Source of the DNA: Boswellia sacra
Lineage: Eukaryota > Streptophyta > Magnoliopsida > Sapindales > Burseraceae
Assembly (NCBI GenBank): GCA_013180625.2
Contig: SNVD02001400.1
Coordinates: forward strand, 496,001-560,000
DNA length: 64,000 nucleotides
Direction: 5' to 3'
The notes under the pieces were generated by a model. The model saw only the letters and a list, made by a program, of their open reading frames with translations. It was not told the origin of the DNA and ran no database searches. Positions 11,096-24,230 of this stretch are shown one piece after another. Within the stretch, counting starts at the first letter, position 1. Each line of letters starts with the position of its first letter. A program made the translations under genes and the position numbers.

Positions 11096-12505
11096 TGATG
11101 CGTTCGAAACTAGCAAGTATACTAGTCGCACAAGTAATAAAGTGATAAGTAAGATATCGTTCCCACGAGGATTGATTCTAATTGAATTTGTTATTTTCCA
11201 GGAACAATAAACTAAATGGGGGGTTTTGTTGAATGATTAACTAAATGAACTAAGAATAGCAAATGAAGAATAATACAATGCAAAGTTAATTTGAGAAAAA
11301 TCAATGAAAGAAATCTGGTTAAGGGATCCTTCTCTGCCACAAGATATGGATTTGCGAATTAATCATAGAATTGTCATCCAATTACACCATTGAAATTATC
11401 AACCGTAGATAACAACAAGCTCTGTTATCCCAATCTTTCCTTACTTTGTTGTTAAATAAAACAGGCTCTTTATTTAATCTCTATCCATTAAACAACCTAG
11501 AACAAGCTCTCTAAATTTAATTCAATGGATGCATTACGATAAGAAAGATAGGTTGATCTAAGCAATAAACACACAAGCTCGGATTATTTAACTTAGGTTG
11601 TATTCTCCAATTGCAATCTCTGATCACAATTTTGCTACTAAGGATTAGAAATTCAAGACAATTACGGATCAAGATTTCTACTCTAGCAATAGACAACAAC
11701 CAGATTATATTCAGTTGGCCATTCCAAATACAATCAGCAAGCAATCATAAGCATTAGATATGGGAAAATACAAGCAACTTCAATTATAGAATTGGATAAC
11801 AACTTCTTGCACAATCAACTCATAAAAACCATATCAAGGGCTTTGAAATCACCCTCAACCAATTCAGATTCAGTTACACATGTTCAAGAATGTCATAAAT
11901 ACAATACAATACATAGCAATTCCAGAAATTGAAAGGGAAATGATAAACTTAGCAAATCTGATGAAATCTCTTAGGATTTGTAGTTCTTCCTCTTTCTAAG
12001 CCTTCAATCTCCTTCAAGAACTCCAAGAGATGAGAGAAATCCAAAGATGCAGCCTCCTCCACGTTCTCCTCTCTTCAAGTTATTAAAATAAAACCCTAAA
12101 ATGTGTTTAAATACTCTGCATCAGTAACGTGCTACAGTATCCCGTATTATACATGCTACAGTGATGTGTGGAATTACATTTCTACACTTCTCACACTGTT
12201 TTGATTACAACTTTCGGTACACTGAACGGATTCATAAACCATAAATTTCTCCAAAAAGTAGACTTCGAGAGCTTTTCAAGGGTATATGATATGTCATCGA
12301 GTTCATTGTATATCAATACAATTAAATCCGAGAAAATGGTTGACTAGCAGAGGTGAAAATGAAGGGTTTTACTCCATTTTTGTGCAAGTTGCTCCAAAAC
12401 TCCTACAAACATCAAAACCACACAAAAACATAAAAATACCAAGGAATATAGTAAAGAAACATGGACGAATTGATATGAAAATGATATATAAATAGACACT
12501 TATCA
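11096..12505 (-). repeat. 5' LTR (1,410 bp) of the LOG-carrying retrotransposon
   Basis: Nearly collinear over its full length with 3346-4756. Both copies start TGATGCGTTCGAAAC and end GACACTTATCA on the plus strand. They differ by scattered substitutions and small indels, densest about 75-200 bp from the low-coordinate end. Insertion is therefore not very recent. Confidence 0.95.
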
Positions 12506-12510
12506 TACAG

Positions 12511-12989
12511 CGCTGCCAGTTGGGAGGCATTGAATGGCATTAACCTGTAGATGTAGGTTTACTTTAATTGGGAACTGTGGGTTTGAAGCACTATTTTGCT
12601 ACTATTTTGACACTATACAATACTGTACATAAACTGTTTACAATCAATACAAACACATTAAATAAGTTGAAATAAAATAAAATTACTGTTATGGAATAAA
12701 ATTTTTAATAGTTGACATGTTTAAATTTCGGTCGGTAACGTGGATTGATGAAATCGATAAGTCACCTCAGCGATGGAGGGAATGATCGTTATTTTTGCCA
12801 AAAAGAAATCCGAATGCGTTGTGATAATAGGCATATGGCATCGCTCTATCAATAGTGTCATCTACACATCGGGATGTGAGAGAAAAAGTCTGATATGCCA
12901 ATATATGCAAGGGTGCGCGTTGAAATTGTTTACTTGTTTCAGGTATCGGGAGTGGCCTTTGATTTTGTTGGGAAAAAGTTTTGTCGTAG
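12511..12989. other. Non-coding host sequence right of the retrotransposon
   Basis: Continues the sequence interrupted at 3345 (GGCTACAG then CGCTGCC). No gene seen. Short frames at 12773-13003 have no recognisable content. Confidence 0.4.
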
Positions 12990-14460
12990 TCGGCAACGAG
13001 CATATATTTTGTCTAGAAATACTCTGACTATGTTTTACGTTGTTACAAAAACGACATTTATGCTGTGTAAGGCATCATATTTGCATGAAATGGAGGGAAA
13101 TAGTTCAATCATAAAGCCGGAGCACAAACATTTTCTAATATTCATGCCTTTTATACGACCCGAGAAAGCCCATTTTTTGTGTCGGGATTACACTTTGTAT
13201 GACTCCGATTCCCCTCGCCCAACCCACAACAACACCGTCACCCTCACATACGTGCCCTCCGAGGTTGGAATCTCCAAATTACCCCTTGGGTTTCGGACGA
13301 TATGCCAAAATTTCCATCATTCACACCTTTTATACGACCTAGGAAGGCCTTTCTTTTATTTCGGGATCGCGCTTTGTACTAGTTGGGAACTCTAATAAAA
13401 TCAATCGGGAACTACTTCGGCTCCCCTCACCCTCGTGTACACGCCCTCTGAGGTTGGAATTGCCAAATTACTTCTTTGATTTCGAACGATACCCCAAATT
13501 CCCTATCATTCTCAACGTTTATACGACTCGAGACAGCTCATTTTTTGTGTCGAGACCGTGCTTTGTACGAGTCAGGAATGCCAATAAGATCAATAAAAAA
13601 TGACTTCAATTCTCCTCTCCCAACCCACAACAAAGCCCTCACCTTCGCATATATGCCCTCAAAGGTTGGAATCATCAAATTACCCCTCTAGTTTCAGACA
13701 ATACGTCAAATTTTCTATCATTCATGTCTTTTATACGAATCGAGAATGACCCTTTTCGTGTCGAGACTATGCTTTGTAAGAGCCGAAAATGCCAATAAAT
13801 CGGTCGAGAATGACTTCAGTTTCCCTCTCCCAGTCCACGATAACACCTTTACCTTGCATGTGCACCCTCTGTAGTTGGAATCACCTAATGACCCTTCGGG
13901 TTTCAACCGATACACCAAATTTCCAACGGTTCCTACCTTTTATACAATATGGGAACGCCCTTTTTTGTGTCGGAATGCCAATACAATAAGTCATGAGTGA
14001 CCTCGATTCCCGTTGCCCAACCATAACAATGCCCTCACCCTCACAAACATGCCCTTCGAGGTTGGATCACCAAGTTATCCCTTCAGTTTTAGACGATACG
14101 CCAAATTTCTCATCTTTCACGCCTTTTATGCAGCCTGAGAAGGCTCATTTTTTTGTGTTGGGATCGTGCTTTGTACTAGTCAAACGCCAATAAAATCAAT
14201 CGAGAACGACCCCGGCTCCCCTCCCCTAGCCGACTACAAGGCCCTCACCCTCGTGTACGTGCCTCTGAGGTTGGAATTGCCAAATGACCCCTCTGATTTC
14301 AGCTGATACGTAAAATTGTCCACGGTTCCCTCTTTTTATACGACTCAAGAACACCCTTTTTCTGTGTCAAGATCACACTTTGTACGGGTCTGGAACGCTA
14401 ATACAAACATTAGGGAACGAGTATACATTTTGCCGAGAACACTCCAAATCTACTATTATG
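12990..14460. repeat. Degenerate ~180-210-bp tandem (satellite-like) repeat, about 7 units
   Basis: The phrase TGTGTCGGGATCGTGCTTTG, in variant forms, recurs with its TCGGGA core at 13182, 13361, 13550, 13761, 13970, 14159 and 14367, that is at intervals of 179-211 bp. Between the cores the same order repeats: GCCAATAAAATCAATCGG, TCCCCTC[GT]CCCAACCCAC, GCCCTCACCCTC, GAGGTTGGAAT, CCAAATTACCCCT, then CGATACGCCAAATTT and CTTTTATACGA. The units are more GC-rich than their surroundings. The outermost segments (12991 and 14413) share GGCAACGAGCATATATTTTG-like sequence, so partial units close the array on both sides. No coding potential is conserved between units. Confidence 0.85.
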
Positions 14461-14469
14461 CCATATTTT

Positions 14470-16990
14470 ATGTTAAAGTATTATTTATTTTTTAATTATA
14501 TAGTTAACTTTTTTGTTTTATTAGTACATTTTAGTAATTAAAATAATCATAATTAATTTTGATAAAATTAAAAACAAATTTACATGTAAACTATTAAATT
14601 ATTTATTAAATATTTTTATAATAGAATATATATTTAAAGATATACAATTTTACATATTTGATTATTTTAATAATTTTATAATTATATTATAAAAATATTT
14701 TTAAAAATTAATTATGTAGTATTTTAAAAATTATTTTAATTTTTACTAATAAATTATTTATTAAATATTATTAATATGTAATATGTAATTAAATTAAATA
14801 TGTACAATTTTCATATTTTTTTATAATATTGTAAAATATATTTTAAAATATTAATCATATAATATTTAAAATTAATATTATTTAATTAAGTAATTTGCAT
14901 AATTTTATTTTTATCATTTATTTTTAATATTATTAGATAATTAATAATTTCAAACTAATATTAATTTTATTTTTTATTACTTATTTTGATATTATTATAT
15001 TAATATTTATTTAAGTATTTTATTATTATTTTAAAATGCTTGTCCCAATCTTGAAACTCCTTGTCCTGTGGTGTTACACGGGAGTCCTTGTCTCATGAGT
15101 TGAGGAAAAGATAAAGAAGATTAAAGAAGATTGGAACTCACATTAATTTAATAATAAACCCATTCTCCAAAAATTGTTCCAAAATAGGCGAGTATAATTA
15201 GACCTGAAGAGTAGTCCAATCCCATCGTTGGCTTGGTTCACAAACGGGTAAGCGCTTATTTTGAATTTCTAAATAATATGTTTGTTTTTATGATACAAAA
15301 TAATATGCTCATTTTTAATTTTTAAATAAGTTTTAAGTGGACTAATTCACTTAAAAGTGACATTTTGATCCTTATTATAAAAATTAAAACATATAAAAAA
15401 CATATTTGGACTCCTCAAAAATTAAATATTTAAATCAAAATATCGAGAATAATTTATGTTAAGGTTTCCTATTATAAAAATACATATTTTAATTGGTAAA
15501 TTTATTATGATGAATTAAGTACATACCTATTCAAATTAATTATATTTTTATTTATCAATTTTACTTTTGCAAAAGTTTACATTAATTAAAAAAGAGTATT
15601 TGTGGAACAAAAAAATATCATAGCAAGTACTAAGCATTTGGAATTTAGATTTAAGTCAAAGTATTTCACTTCAAAAGGTGTCATGCCGGTTAAATAAAGT
15701 GAAAATTTTAAAAATAAGATTACGTAACTTTAAGTTAATCACAAATTAATTGATTTTCCACTTTAGTAATTAATCATCACCACAAAATAAACAATTAATT
15801 CTGTTGTGTTTTATTAAATTAATTTCTTCTCATCTATGATGATACAATAATAAATTAATCACTAAATTACTAATTGATTAATTTATTAAATTACTAATCA
15901 ATTAAATTATGTAAAGCAATAATTAATTCCCTATATAAATAATTATTTCTCTCCATATTACAAAAACAATTTGGCAATGCTGAAACTCTACCTTCTTGGC
16001 GTATTTTTTTGCAATTTACTTTTTATATATAATTAAATTTAAAATAATTTTAATTATAATTAAATCATTATAATGTTAAATTTAAAAATTATGTTATTTT
16101 AATTTACATTTTCAACTTTTTGTATAATTTTTAAAATTGAAAGTCAACTTGGCATTATACAATTTACAAATAGACCTAATAAACTATTGCTTTCAAATTT
16201 CTTAAAAATTGTAACTCCTTTTATCTTTTTTTTTTCCTCAAATTAGAATTGCTAAAAAAACTCCACTTTTGTATATATAGACTTATTATTTTATTTTAAT
16301 TTCATTTCTTTAGATGTCATTTTCCAAATTTCGCGAACCTACTTTTATTACATCATATAAATAATTATTTTTGTAATTAAAATATTAATCCATTTCAAGA
16401 AAATTAAAAATACAATTGTTCAATTATCCTAAAGTAACAATAAAAAAGTATTTACAACTAGAATTGAGTATTATTATCCAGTCTTAAAAATTCGATAAAA
16501 CAGCTTCACCTTCCAATTAATCGACCTTGCCCCACAACAAAAATAAATTAAATCCATTTTATACCAACAAATGAGTAAATAAAATCTTGAATATTGAGTA
16601 TCAATGGTAAGAAAAAGCATATGAAAGCACAATCAACAACTGATCATAAATAAATACATTTAAAAGATCCAAGCAATTTCAATAATTATATTAAATAAAA
16701 AGTTTTAACATGAAAATAACCAATATGAACCTACTTGCCCAATTCTGCTTAGTTGTGTAATAAAATGGTTTATCCTAACAAAATATTCGTGGCATCAAAA
16801 TATCAGTAATTATAATAATTAGGCAGAACCAATAAACCAAGAATAGCCTCTTTTGTTAGGATAAATATCATTTCATTCCTTCAAATCTTCCTACTAAACT
16901 AAATTGCTAGTAGCCTAACCAAGTTCTTCTAACTTTGTTATTCTTAAATTTAAAACAAATTTTCTAAAATTTCTTGTAATTTCTAATTCT
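14470..16990. other. AT-rich non-coding DNA
   Basis: Positions 14480-15040 are almost pure A/T (mixed TAATTATTTA-like sequence, not a simple repeat), which may mark a matrix-attachment-like spacer beside the satellite. The remainder is A/T-rich with no gene, splice chain or terminal repeats that I can support. Confidence 0.5.
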
Positions 16991-19066
16991 AATTGCAGAG
17001 ACCTTCAGAAGAAAATAGAACTGTATATGATGCCATATATAACATAACGGACTCGAATATTCCCTCATTTAAAAAAAGATTTAGAGACATTTATTGGATG
17101 TGTCCAATTTCAATCCAGACAATAAAAGATACCAAAGAATGGGACAATCATATCAAACTTTTAGTTTCAGGTGCTTTCATAAACACCCATGCAGATTCCA
17201 AGTATTTGATATGCCTAATCCAAACTCCTACATTCTATATTGGCTAACCTCTAAGAATGTGTGTTGCTTACTTGTCTTTGTCTAACCCAAGTATTTCACT
17301 ATGTCTCTCATATTTATATTAACTCAATTAAAAGTTCTCATAGTTGCCAGTATTCTTCTCCCATCATTTCCCTAATTTATCTCGACTATATGAAATATGG
17401 AGTAAATTAAGACCAATAGAAGGGCCAATAGGATGCTTCTAAGTGAAAGTGATTCTATTAATTCTGTAATAAAAGAAACATAGATGATCATAATTCCAAA
17501 ATTTTCATGTTTCAACAGCCTAAAAAAATGAAAATAAACTAATAAGGATATGGTAAGTCCAAAAATAAAGCATTACCACTAAATCAAACACAAAGTTGAT
17601 ATCATTAATCAACTTGCCAAAGTGGAAAAACAAGTACACCCTAGTTTGCACATATTAAGACAAAGATACAGATTAAAAAAAACAACACACAGCTAATCCT
17701 CACAACTAGGTGCAATTAGGATGACTTGTACTTCACAAGAAAACATAACATCCTTTTTCTTTTGAGACTTCTGTAATTAAAGGATGAATTGAGTAATGAA
17801 CAACTTGAACAAAATTATAGTGCAATAAGAAAAATATTCACCACCAGCAACACCTCTGAAACAAAAAATTCAACTTCTATAGAATTGCAAATGGCCACCA
17901 AAGTAGGAATCCTAATTTTTTAAGATCCATGTATTGCAAAGCACATCAAATTAACATAACTAAAAGCTTTTCTATTATTGCTTTGTACTTCATAGTTTCT
18001 AGCTTGAATTCTAAATACATGTGAAAGTATTTTCTGGAAACAGGAAAGCATATAAATTTGGATAGAAGACGCACTAAAAACTACATATAACACCCCACAA
18101 ACTAGAAAGTAAAGAGACGAAATCAACTATGCATTAAAATGATATACCTCATCCCTAATGTAACTCCATATTTTAGTAGAAGAATCATATGATGGATTTG
18201 AACTGAGGTATACTCTACTTTTAAGAGTCATAATGGCACAATTTAGACCACCTCCAAAATACCTCATCATATAGCAAACTTAACAAGTGTTCAAGAGCTC
18301 CACAGACCATATGCTGCTCAAGTACCCATATTCAATATAGAAAGAAGAATATTCACAGATTGGTTATTTTATTTTATTTTTTAAAGAAAACTGTGAATCA
18401 AAGTAAACCTCAAATCTACTAGTTACTAAGAAACTTTCAATGGGAACGAGACAATCTTTTAGTTATATATAATTTTAGTCACAAATGTTAGATATATAAA
18501 TATTCCATTAGGTTTTAAACACCAAGATCAAGAGCATCAATCACAAGTGACGTTGAATATGTAAAGCATAGATTAAAACAATAATAATAATACCATGTCT
18601 AGAGTGGAAATCTCTTATTCAATACTGCCCTAAAACTCCTAAATTTAAGGTGAAGCCTGTGCCATTAGAAGTTTATAAATGAGTTCTCCAAAGTCATTGT
18701 CGTGGCATGACTTTGTACTTTAAACGTTACTTTTCCTCCAGCTTGGTTCAAACTATAATATCAGGACTTACCTAATCAACCTTACCTAAAAGAATTAACT
18801 TATGCAAAAAGCCTATTTCTCCAATTATGGTTGAGTTTCAACATTTTTTCTATACAACTTCCTATTTCTTTGTTTGTACTAGGCTTCACTTGTGACAAGC
18901 TTAAAGTGCTTCACTTGACAAAACAAATACTATTATAAATTAAGTCAACATCACCTCAAACACAAAGTCCTCCGAATCAACCTGAAATCAATAGAGCTAT
19001 CTAGATTCCAAAAAATTACATACATACATACATATTATATATATATTATATATATATATATATATC

Positions 19067-19117
<51 letters not shown>

Positions 19118-20365
19118 TACAAAATGTATGATGAAAAGATTCATGAGATAGTAACCAACACACCAAGCTCAAAACTAGATTATCACTAAATAATAATAAC
19201 AATAATACTATACAAAAAAGAGCATTATAATAAGACAAAGTTACACTTGGAGACAAACATATAATTCATACAAAGGATTGCTGCTCCGCAGAAACAGAAG
19301 GTTGGTTAGATAATCATAAAACAGAACAAGAATAAATAATGAAACATGCTTGATCTAAGGAATTTTAATTTGGTCTCAAACATCGAGAAACAGAACTAGA
19401 AATCAACAAAGTATCCAAATAACAAAATTAAGAAGCCTCATAAAAAAAATCAAAGCAGAGAAACTTGAGAAAAGTTGAATCATGATTCAATAAGAGACAA
19501 ACCTGGCAACAAAGAAACAAAGAAAGAATCGTGCAATTTACGATCTGATAAGGGAATCCCAATTGAACTCAGTGAAGCAATTTAAAGTATTTAGTTTATG
19601 ATCTAAACGAAAATCCTACATTTGACATAATCTAGTTATGAAATTAAAGAGAATTGAATGGTACATGCAATCAAAATCTGATAAACCAAAAAACTAATTC
19701 TTCAATCAATGGAAATTTGAAATGCTAACAGTAGAGGCTTCAAATCATTTAATGTTATTTTTAATTTGTTGTAAAATAATATTTGTAAGAGATTATAAAA
19801 AACAAATTATAAAAAGAGTGATTGATGATAAAACCTCAGCACAAATAAAAAGAAAATAGGTATAAATAATAAAGAAGCAGAAGAGAAAACAACAACTCTA
19901 GAGAAATCACAAGCCAAATAATAGAAAAAGGCAAAATGTAAAATATGCAAAAAAAAGAAAAAAAAGAAAAGAAAGCTCCCTTTTGGGGAAAGGTAACATA
20001 AGTGCATATAAGAAACCAAACCACTACGAGACTGAAATTAGAACTAATTTAAGATACCAGGTTTAGAACTAAAATTGAAATTTAAGCTGCCCAAATTCAC
20101 AAAATAAGCTAACAAAACTGGAGCAAGGATTCTTACCATTAGCCTTGATCTTATATGAAGAGCAAATATGTCCACTGACACCAAATTGCATTAAAGAATA
20201 TAGTGTAACAGAATGGACGGAATTGCTCATTGACATGCGATTCAAAAAAACTCACTACCAACTTAACGTTTATGCAGGAAAAATTACCCAAAAGTTATAC
20301 AAACATCTGATTGAAAATTCATTTCCCAACAAACGGTCTCTAATGTAACAAAATCTCTTAGTTAA
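16991..20365. other. Non-coding DNA, no supported gene
   Basis: Short frames at 16993-17247 and 20145-20348 show no known domain. Sequence around 19500-19600 looks like a 5' untranslated region on the minus strand (pyrimidine-rich, then CCAG/GTTTGT), but I find no coding exons below it. Confidence 0.35.
19018..19117. repeat. Compound microsatellite (TACA)n-(TA)n-(TG)n
   Basis: About 100 bp: CATA units, then about 70 bp of TA with small breaks, then about 13 TG units (19087-19115). Likely to vary in length between individuals. Confidence 0.95.
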
Positions 20366-20390
20366 AGTTTTGCAGAAGGGCAGGTACTGA

Positions 20391-20510
20391 CCAAATCAAG
20401 CCTTTTCACCTTCCTGTTCACTTTCCTCGCATCTGGTTACATGATATGCACCAAATCAAGCCTTTTCCCCCTCCGATTCCCTTTCTTGGCGCCTAGGTCC
20501 ACGACCAGAT
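20391..20510. repeat. 60-bp tandem duplication
   Basis: CCAAATCAAGCCTTTTC occurs at 20391 and again exactly 60 bp later at 20451. Similar CT-rich sequence follows in both copies. Confidence 0.75.
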
Positions 20511-20639
20511 AATGGGAAGCAACGCCTTATAATCTTGTTAGTAGTTCCTCCGGTTCTATCTCCCTTTCGATACCAAGGATGGGTGAGATCTGACGCGACC
20601 CACCCCTAGCTACACGGGTAAATCATGCCTAAAACTAAA

Positions 20640-23600
20640 ACTGTGGATTATTAACTGTTTTTTAATTCTTGTCATTCTCATGGAACAAACTTAAAATAAT
20701 TTCCATTACATTCACAAATAAAATTTAAATAAAATAATTTAACTATTACAACCTTGACCTATCCTTGCACCATCACGTGGCTGGGCCTCCACACTTCCTA
20801 ACTAGATCACATTTTGCTTTCAACCTGGGTGGGGGGGAATTTTAAAAAAGAAAGAAAAATAAAAACAAAGATGTGAGTATAAAACTCAGTGAGTGGAGAT
20901 AAAAAAATGTATTTGTAAATAAATAAAAAAAAAATCATATTGTTGTAAAATAAATATTTGTTTTATATATAAAAAAATAGTCTTTATAATCTATAACTTT
21001 CTTATCATCTAAAATGTCATAAAACTTTAAAGTAAATAACTGCTGAATGACTAAATTCATCAAAATACTAGTTATAATTAAAACAACAAAATAATCATCT
21101 TCAATCGTATAATACGATGCTCTTGATGATCATGCTAAAATCATTACTTCAGTTATTTACTATGCAAAATATAATTTTTTTGAAAACCTTCTTTCAAAAG
21201 AAACTTTTGAGAATCATGCTTCTTTTTCAAACTAACTTATATAAACATATTCAAAACTCTTTTCATTATACTAAACAAGTACTCCTAGAACTGTCTCATC
21301 CTGAATGGCGAGATCTAACATCGCATAGGCAGAACTATCTGAATTTCCTCATACCTGGTGAGATCTACATCACGCAGGCAGAGCTATCTGTACCTGGCGA
21401 GATCTAATATCGCACAGACCTGCTATCTAGTCATACGCATGCGTAGAGTTTCCCCCAAAGGGCTAAAGCGCCCAGATCACACGGCCCAAAGCCTCTATGT
21501 GTGTCTGAACGGGCCCCAAAGGCCTCTATCTGTATCATGTTTAAGTGATCTGACTAATTGTCTAGGTATCTGGGTACTAGCTTAGTATAACATGACTACA
21601 CTTTCTTACTTTCATTAAGAACTTATTTCTTTTAAAAACTGCTTTATATGCTAAAATTTATCTTTTCAAGCAATTTATCAAAATCTGAAAATTTTATGCA
21701 AGCTAAAGCTGAAAATATTTGTATTATTTGAATTAATCAAAGACAAACATTTAAAACGACATTTCTAAATACTTTAAGAAAATTCTTGAGTCAAATGACT
21801 ATGAAAACTTTAAATACCTATGCTTTCACACTTTCTCTAAATTTACAAAATATAACTTTCTGAAAAACTAAAACGCACTTCAAATACAAAATCTGATTTT
21901 TCTTTTCTAAATGCTATATCTTTGTTCAAAACTAATTTTTAAAACTAAAATTCATGTCTACAACCAATTTGAAGACTAGCTTTGAAATATCTTAATAATT
22001 AAAATAAGTATAATAAATGGGCCTATCTACCCTCAAGAAATACTATAAAAACTATCTTGAATTCTTCTAAATTCGCTAAAATTCTCGATTATTCTATAAA
22101 ATACTAAATAACATAACTAAGTAAATACTAAAACATATTTCTTATTATCCAGAAAATAAATCTTCTACTCTTTCTAAAACTTTCTAATATATCCATAAAA
22201 TAAAATAATTTCCATCTCACTATAAACCATAATTTATATTTTTATCTCAAAATCTCGTATATTATATTTTAACTGAAATCTTTTGACTATTCTAAATTTT
22301 TCATAATTCTGCATTCAGGTCCCTACAAGTTCTGGAACAGCTTTCTAAATTTACAATTCAGCCCCTGCTTGGGTAGTTTTAGAATTTGGCATTGTCACCC
22401 CTACAGAATTAAATTCTACTCTCCAAAACTTTTTCTTTTTAATTTCCTATTATTTTGAATATAAAATCACTTATCATTTTGTTAACCAAAATCACCATTT
22501 CTTCAACATATGTATTTATGTAAAGAAAATAACCCAATACCTCAATTTTCTATACTAATTCATCTAATTATAAATGTCTCTTTTCTAATTATAAACAAAA
22601 ACTTTCTACTTCCCACCAACATATAATATATATACATTCATGCTACAACTTTCACTTTAAATTTATTTTTCTCTTGTACTCAAACTTATCGAAATAACAA
22701 TTACTATTTATTCAAAAACTAATCTATTAGCACCACCATAACAATCTCTTCTATCCAAAATCTAATCCTTTACACACTATTATTTTCAAAATACATAAAT
22801 CATCATTATCTATTCTAAAAACCTTTAATATAACTCAATTAATTAAACTTATAACTTGAATCATATAAAAACCATAAATTTAATTCACTTTAAAATAATA
22901 TGAAATTCTCAAAACATAATCTACTCACAAATTGGGTTGCATAACTGGGTTAGCTCGGATTTAATTCCACAATCAACATTCCGCCTATCCGGCTATATTT
23001 CTCAATAAGAATTAATCCTTCCTTGTCCTAACATCATAAAAGAGCTCATCACATCATATTCCATTAGTAATCAACTTGAATATTTAAATTTCTCAATATC
23101 CAATTTCATATCTTAATCAAATCAATCCTAATTAATTGTATTTCAACTCTTCTTATACAGAGCAGTTCTTATTCTCTGATTTTTAATAAATAATTGACTT
23201 GTCAAAATGGTCTAAAATTTTATACAGACCTTCTACACATACATATCTAATAAAAATTCATTAAGTTCATTAAGTACCTCAAAATCTTCATGTTTCTAGA
23301 TATAAAAATTCTGTAAATTCATTTCCAGAACTGACCTCTCCATTTTCCAAAATACATGATAATTTGTAATAAATTCGTAAAATCACAAAACTCTCCAGAT
23401 TTAAACTAGACATATACACAAACTTGTATCCCAAATTTCATAATTTTTAAATACCTCTAGATACCTCAAATCGCTTACCCAAAACTGATTTTCTGCAGAA
23501 AAACTGAATTTCTAGTAGTAAACAGTAAACTTCGAAAATTCATAATAAATTGCATACTCAACATTTTTTAGTGAATCCAACTTTAAACAAATCCTTGTGA

Positions 23601-24230
23601 TGTCTATTTTAACATATATAAATTTCAGAATCAGATTCAAAGCCAATAAATTGTAGAAATTTTCGGAATTACTACTGTTCACAGAACCCTAAATTTAATT
23701 TCAACATCTTAAACCTTCAAATTCACCAAGACAAGCCATAAACACATCAAGAAAATGATCAATTACCTTAAATAAGACTTCAATTCCATCTTGATCCTCC
23801 TTCTCTCTCTAGATTCTCTCTCTAAAAATTATAAAACATCCAAATATTTCCTTAAATTTCAATCCTCTTGCATGAAAAATACAAAAATAACTTAATATTG
23901 TCTTGGAATTATAAAAATTACCTGGTTTTTCTCTTCACACAAGCCTCAATTTGGCTTTCCCCCGTTCTCCTCTCTTCTCCCGGTCTCTCCCTTCTCTTTT
24001 CTGGATTTTTCTTTTATTTTTCTTATCTAATATAAATGTAAAAAAAAAAATATGAGAGGATGGGCTGAGCTTTGGTTAATGTTGCATGGGCTAATTATGA
24101 AATTCAAATGGCTTGGACTTTTTGTAAAAAGGCCCAAAAAAAATTGGGCTGTTTGAAGATCTGTTTCAATTTATTTCATTTTGAACTTTACATGTTTTAT
24201 TTTTATTTTACAAATATTGTGTTTAACAGG
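20640..24230. mobile_element. Probable old LTR-retrotransposon non-coding region
   Basis: About 3.6 kb with no coding frame. It shows traits I associate with long plant Ty3 LTRs: a phrase TATAAAACTCAGTGAGTGGAG (20879-20899), an internal minisatellite, CT-rich stretches (23790-24000) and a possible TTTAACA terminus at 24228. I could not find a matching second LTR or a target duplication, so the boundaries and the family are uncertain. Confidence 0.35.
21307..21431. repeat. Minisatellite of GGCGAGATCTAACATCGCA-like units
   Basis: Three unequal units start at 21307, 21357 and 21396 with GG[CT]GAGATCT and continue with CATCGCA...GCAGA.CTATCTG and ACCTG. Spacing is 50 and 39 bp. Confidence 0.8.

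Larger units (their letters stand above)
3346..12505 (-). mobile_element. Non-autonomous Ty3-type LTR retrotransposon carrying a captured LOG gene
   Basis: The element is 9,160 bp long and lies on the minus strand, so its 5' LTR is at 11096-12505 and its 3' LTR at 3346-4756. The LTRs run TG...CA and the host duplication TACAG is perfect on both sides (3341-3345 and 12506-12510). A tRNA-Asp primer binding site follows the 5' LTR and a polypurine tract precedes the 3' LTR. Reading in sense order: a 5'-truncated gag (11018-10012), a protease-like domain and the very start of reverse transcriptase (9966-8974), a deletion junction near 8990, an unidentified accessory frame (8679-7939), a 67-bp tandem repeat, an intronless LOG copy (7391-6760) and about 2 kb of 3' untranslated sequence. 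Reverse transcriptase proper, RNase H and integrase are missing. Gag-protease sequence, primer site and repeated AAGTGTGGGGG motifs fit the Athila/Tat side of the Ty3 group, although I could not build a tree. Confidence 0.93.

Noticed and set aside
12895..14193. Several plus-strand frames (for example IFMPFIRPEKAHFLCRDYT)
   Set aside because: They are readings of the ~200-bp satellite units. Repeats of variable length break the frame and nothing is conserved at codon level.
16993..17247. Possible exon after a CAG acceptor
   Set aside because: The frame is short, ends without a donor and matches no family known to me.
19500..19560. Possible first exon and donor of a minus-strand gene
   Set aside because: The sequence resembles a 5' untranslated exon, but no coding exons follow on the minus strand down to 17300.
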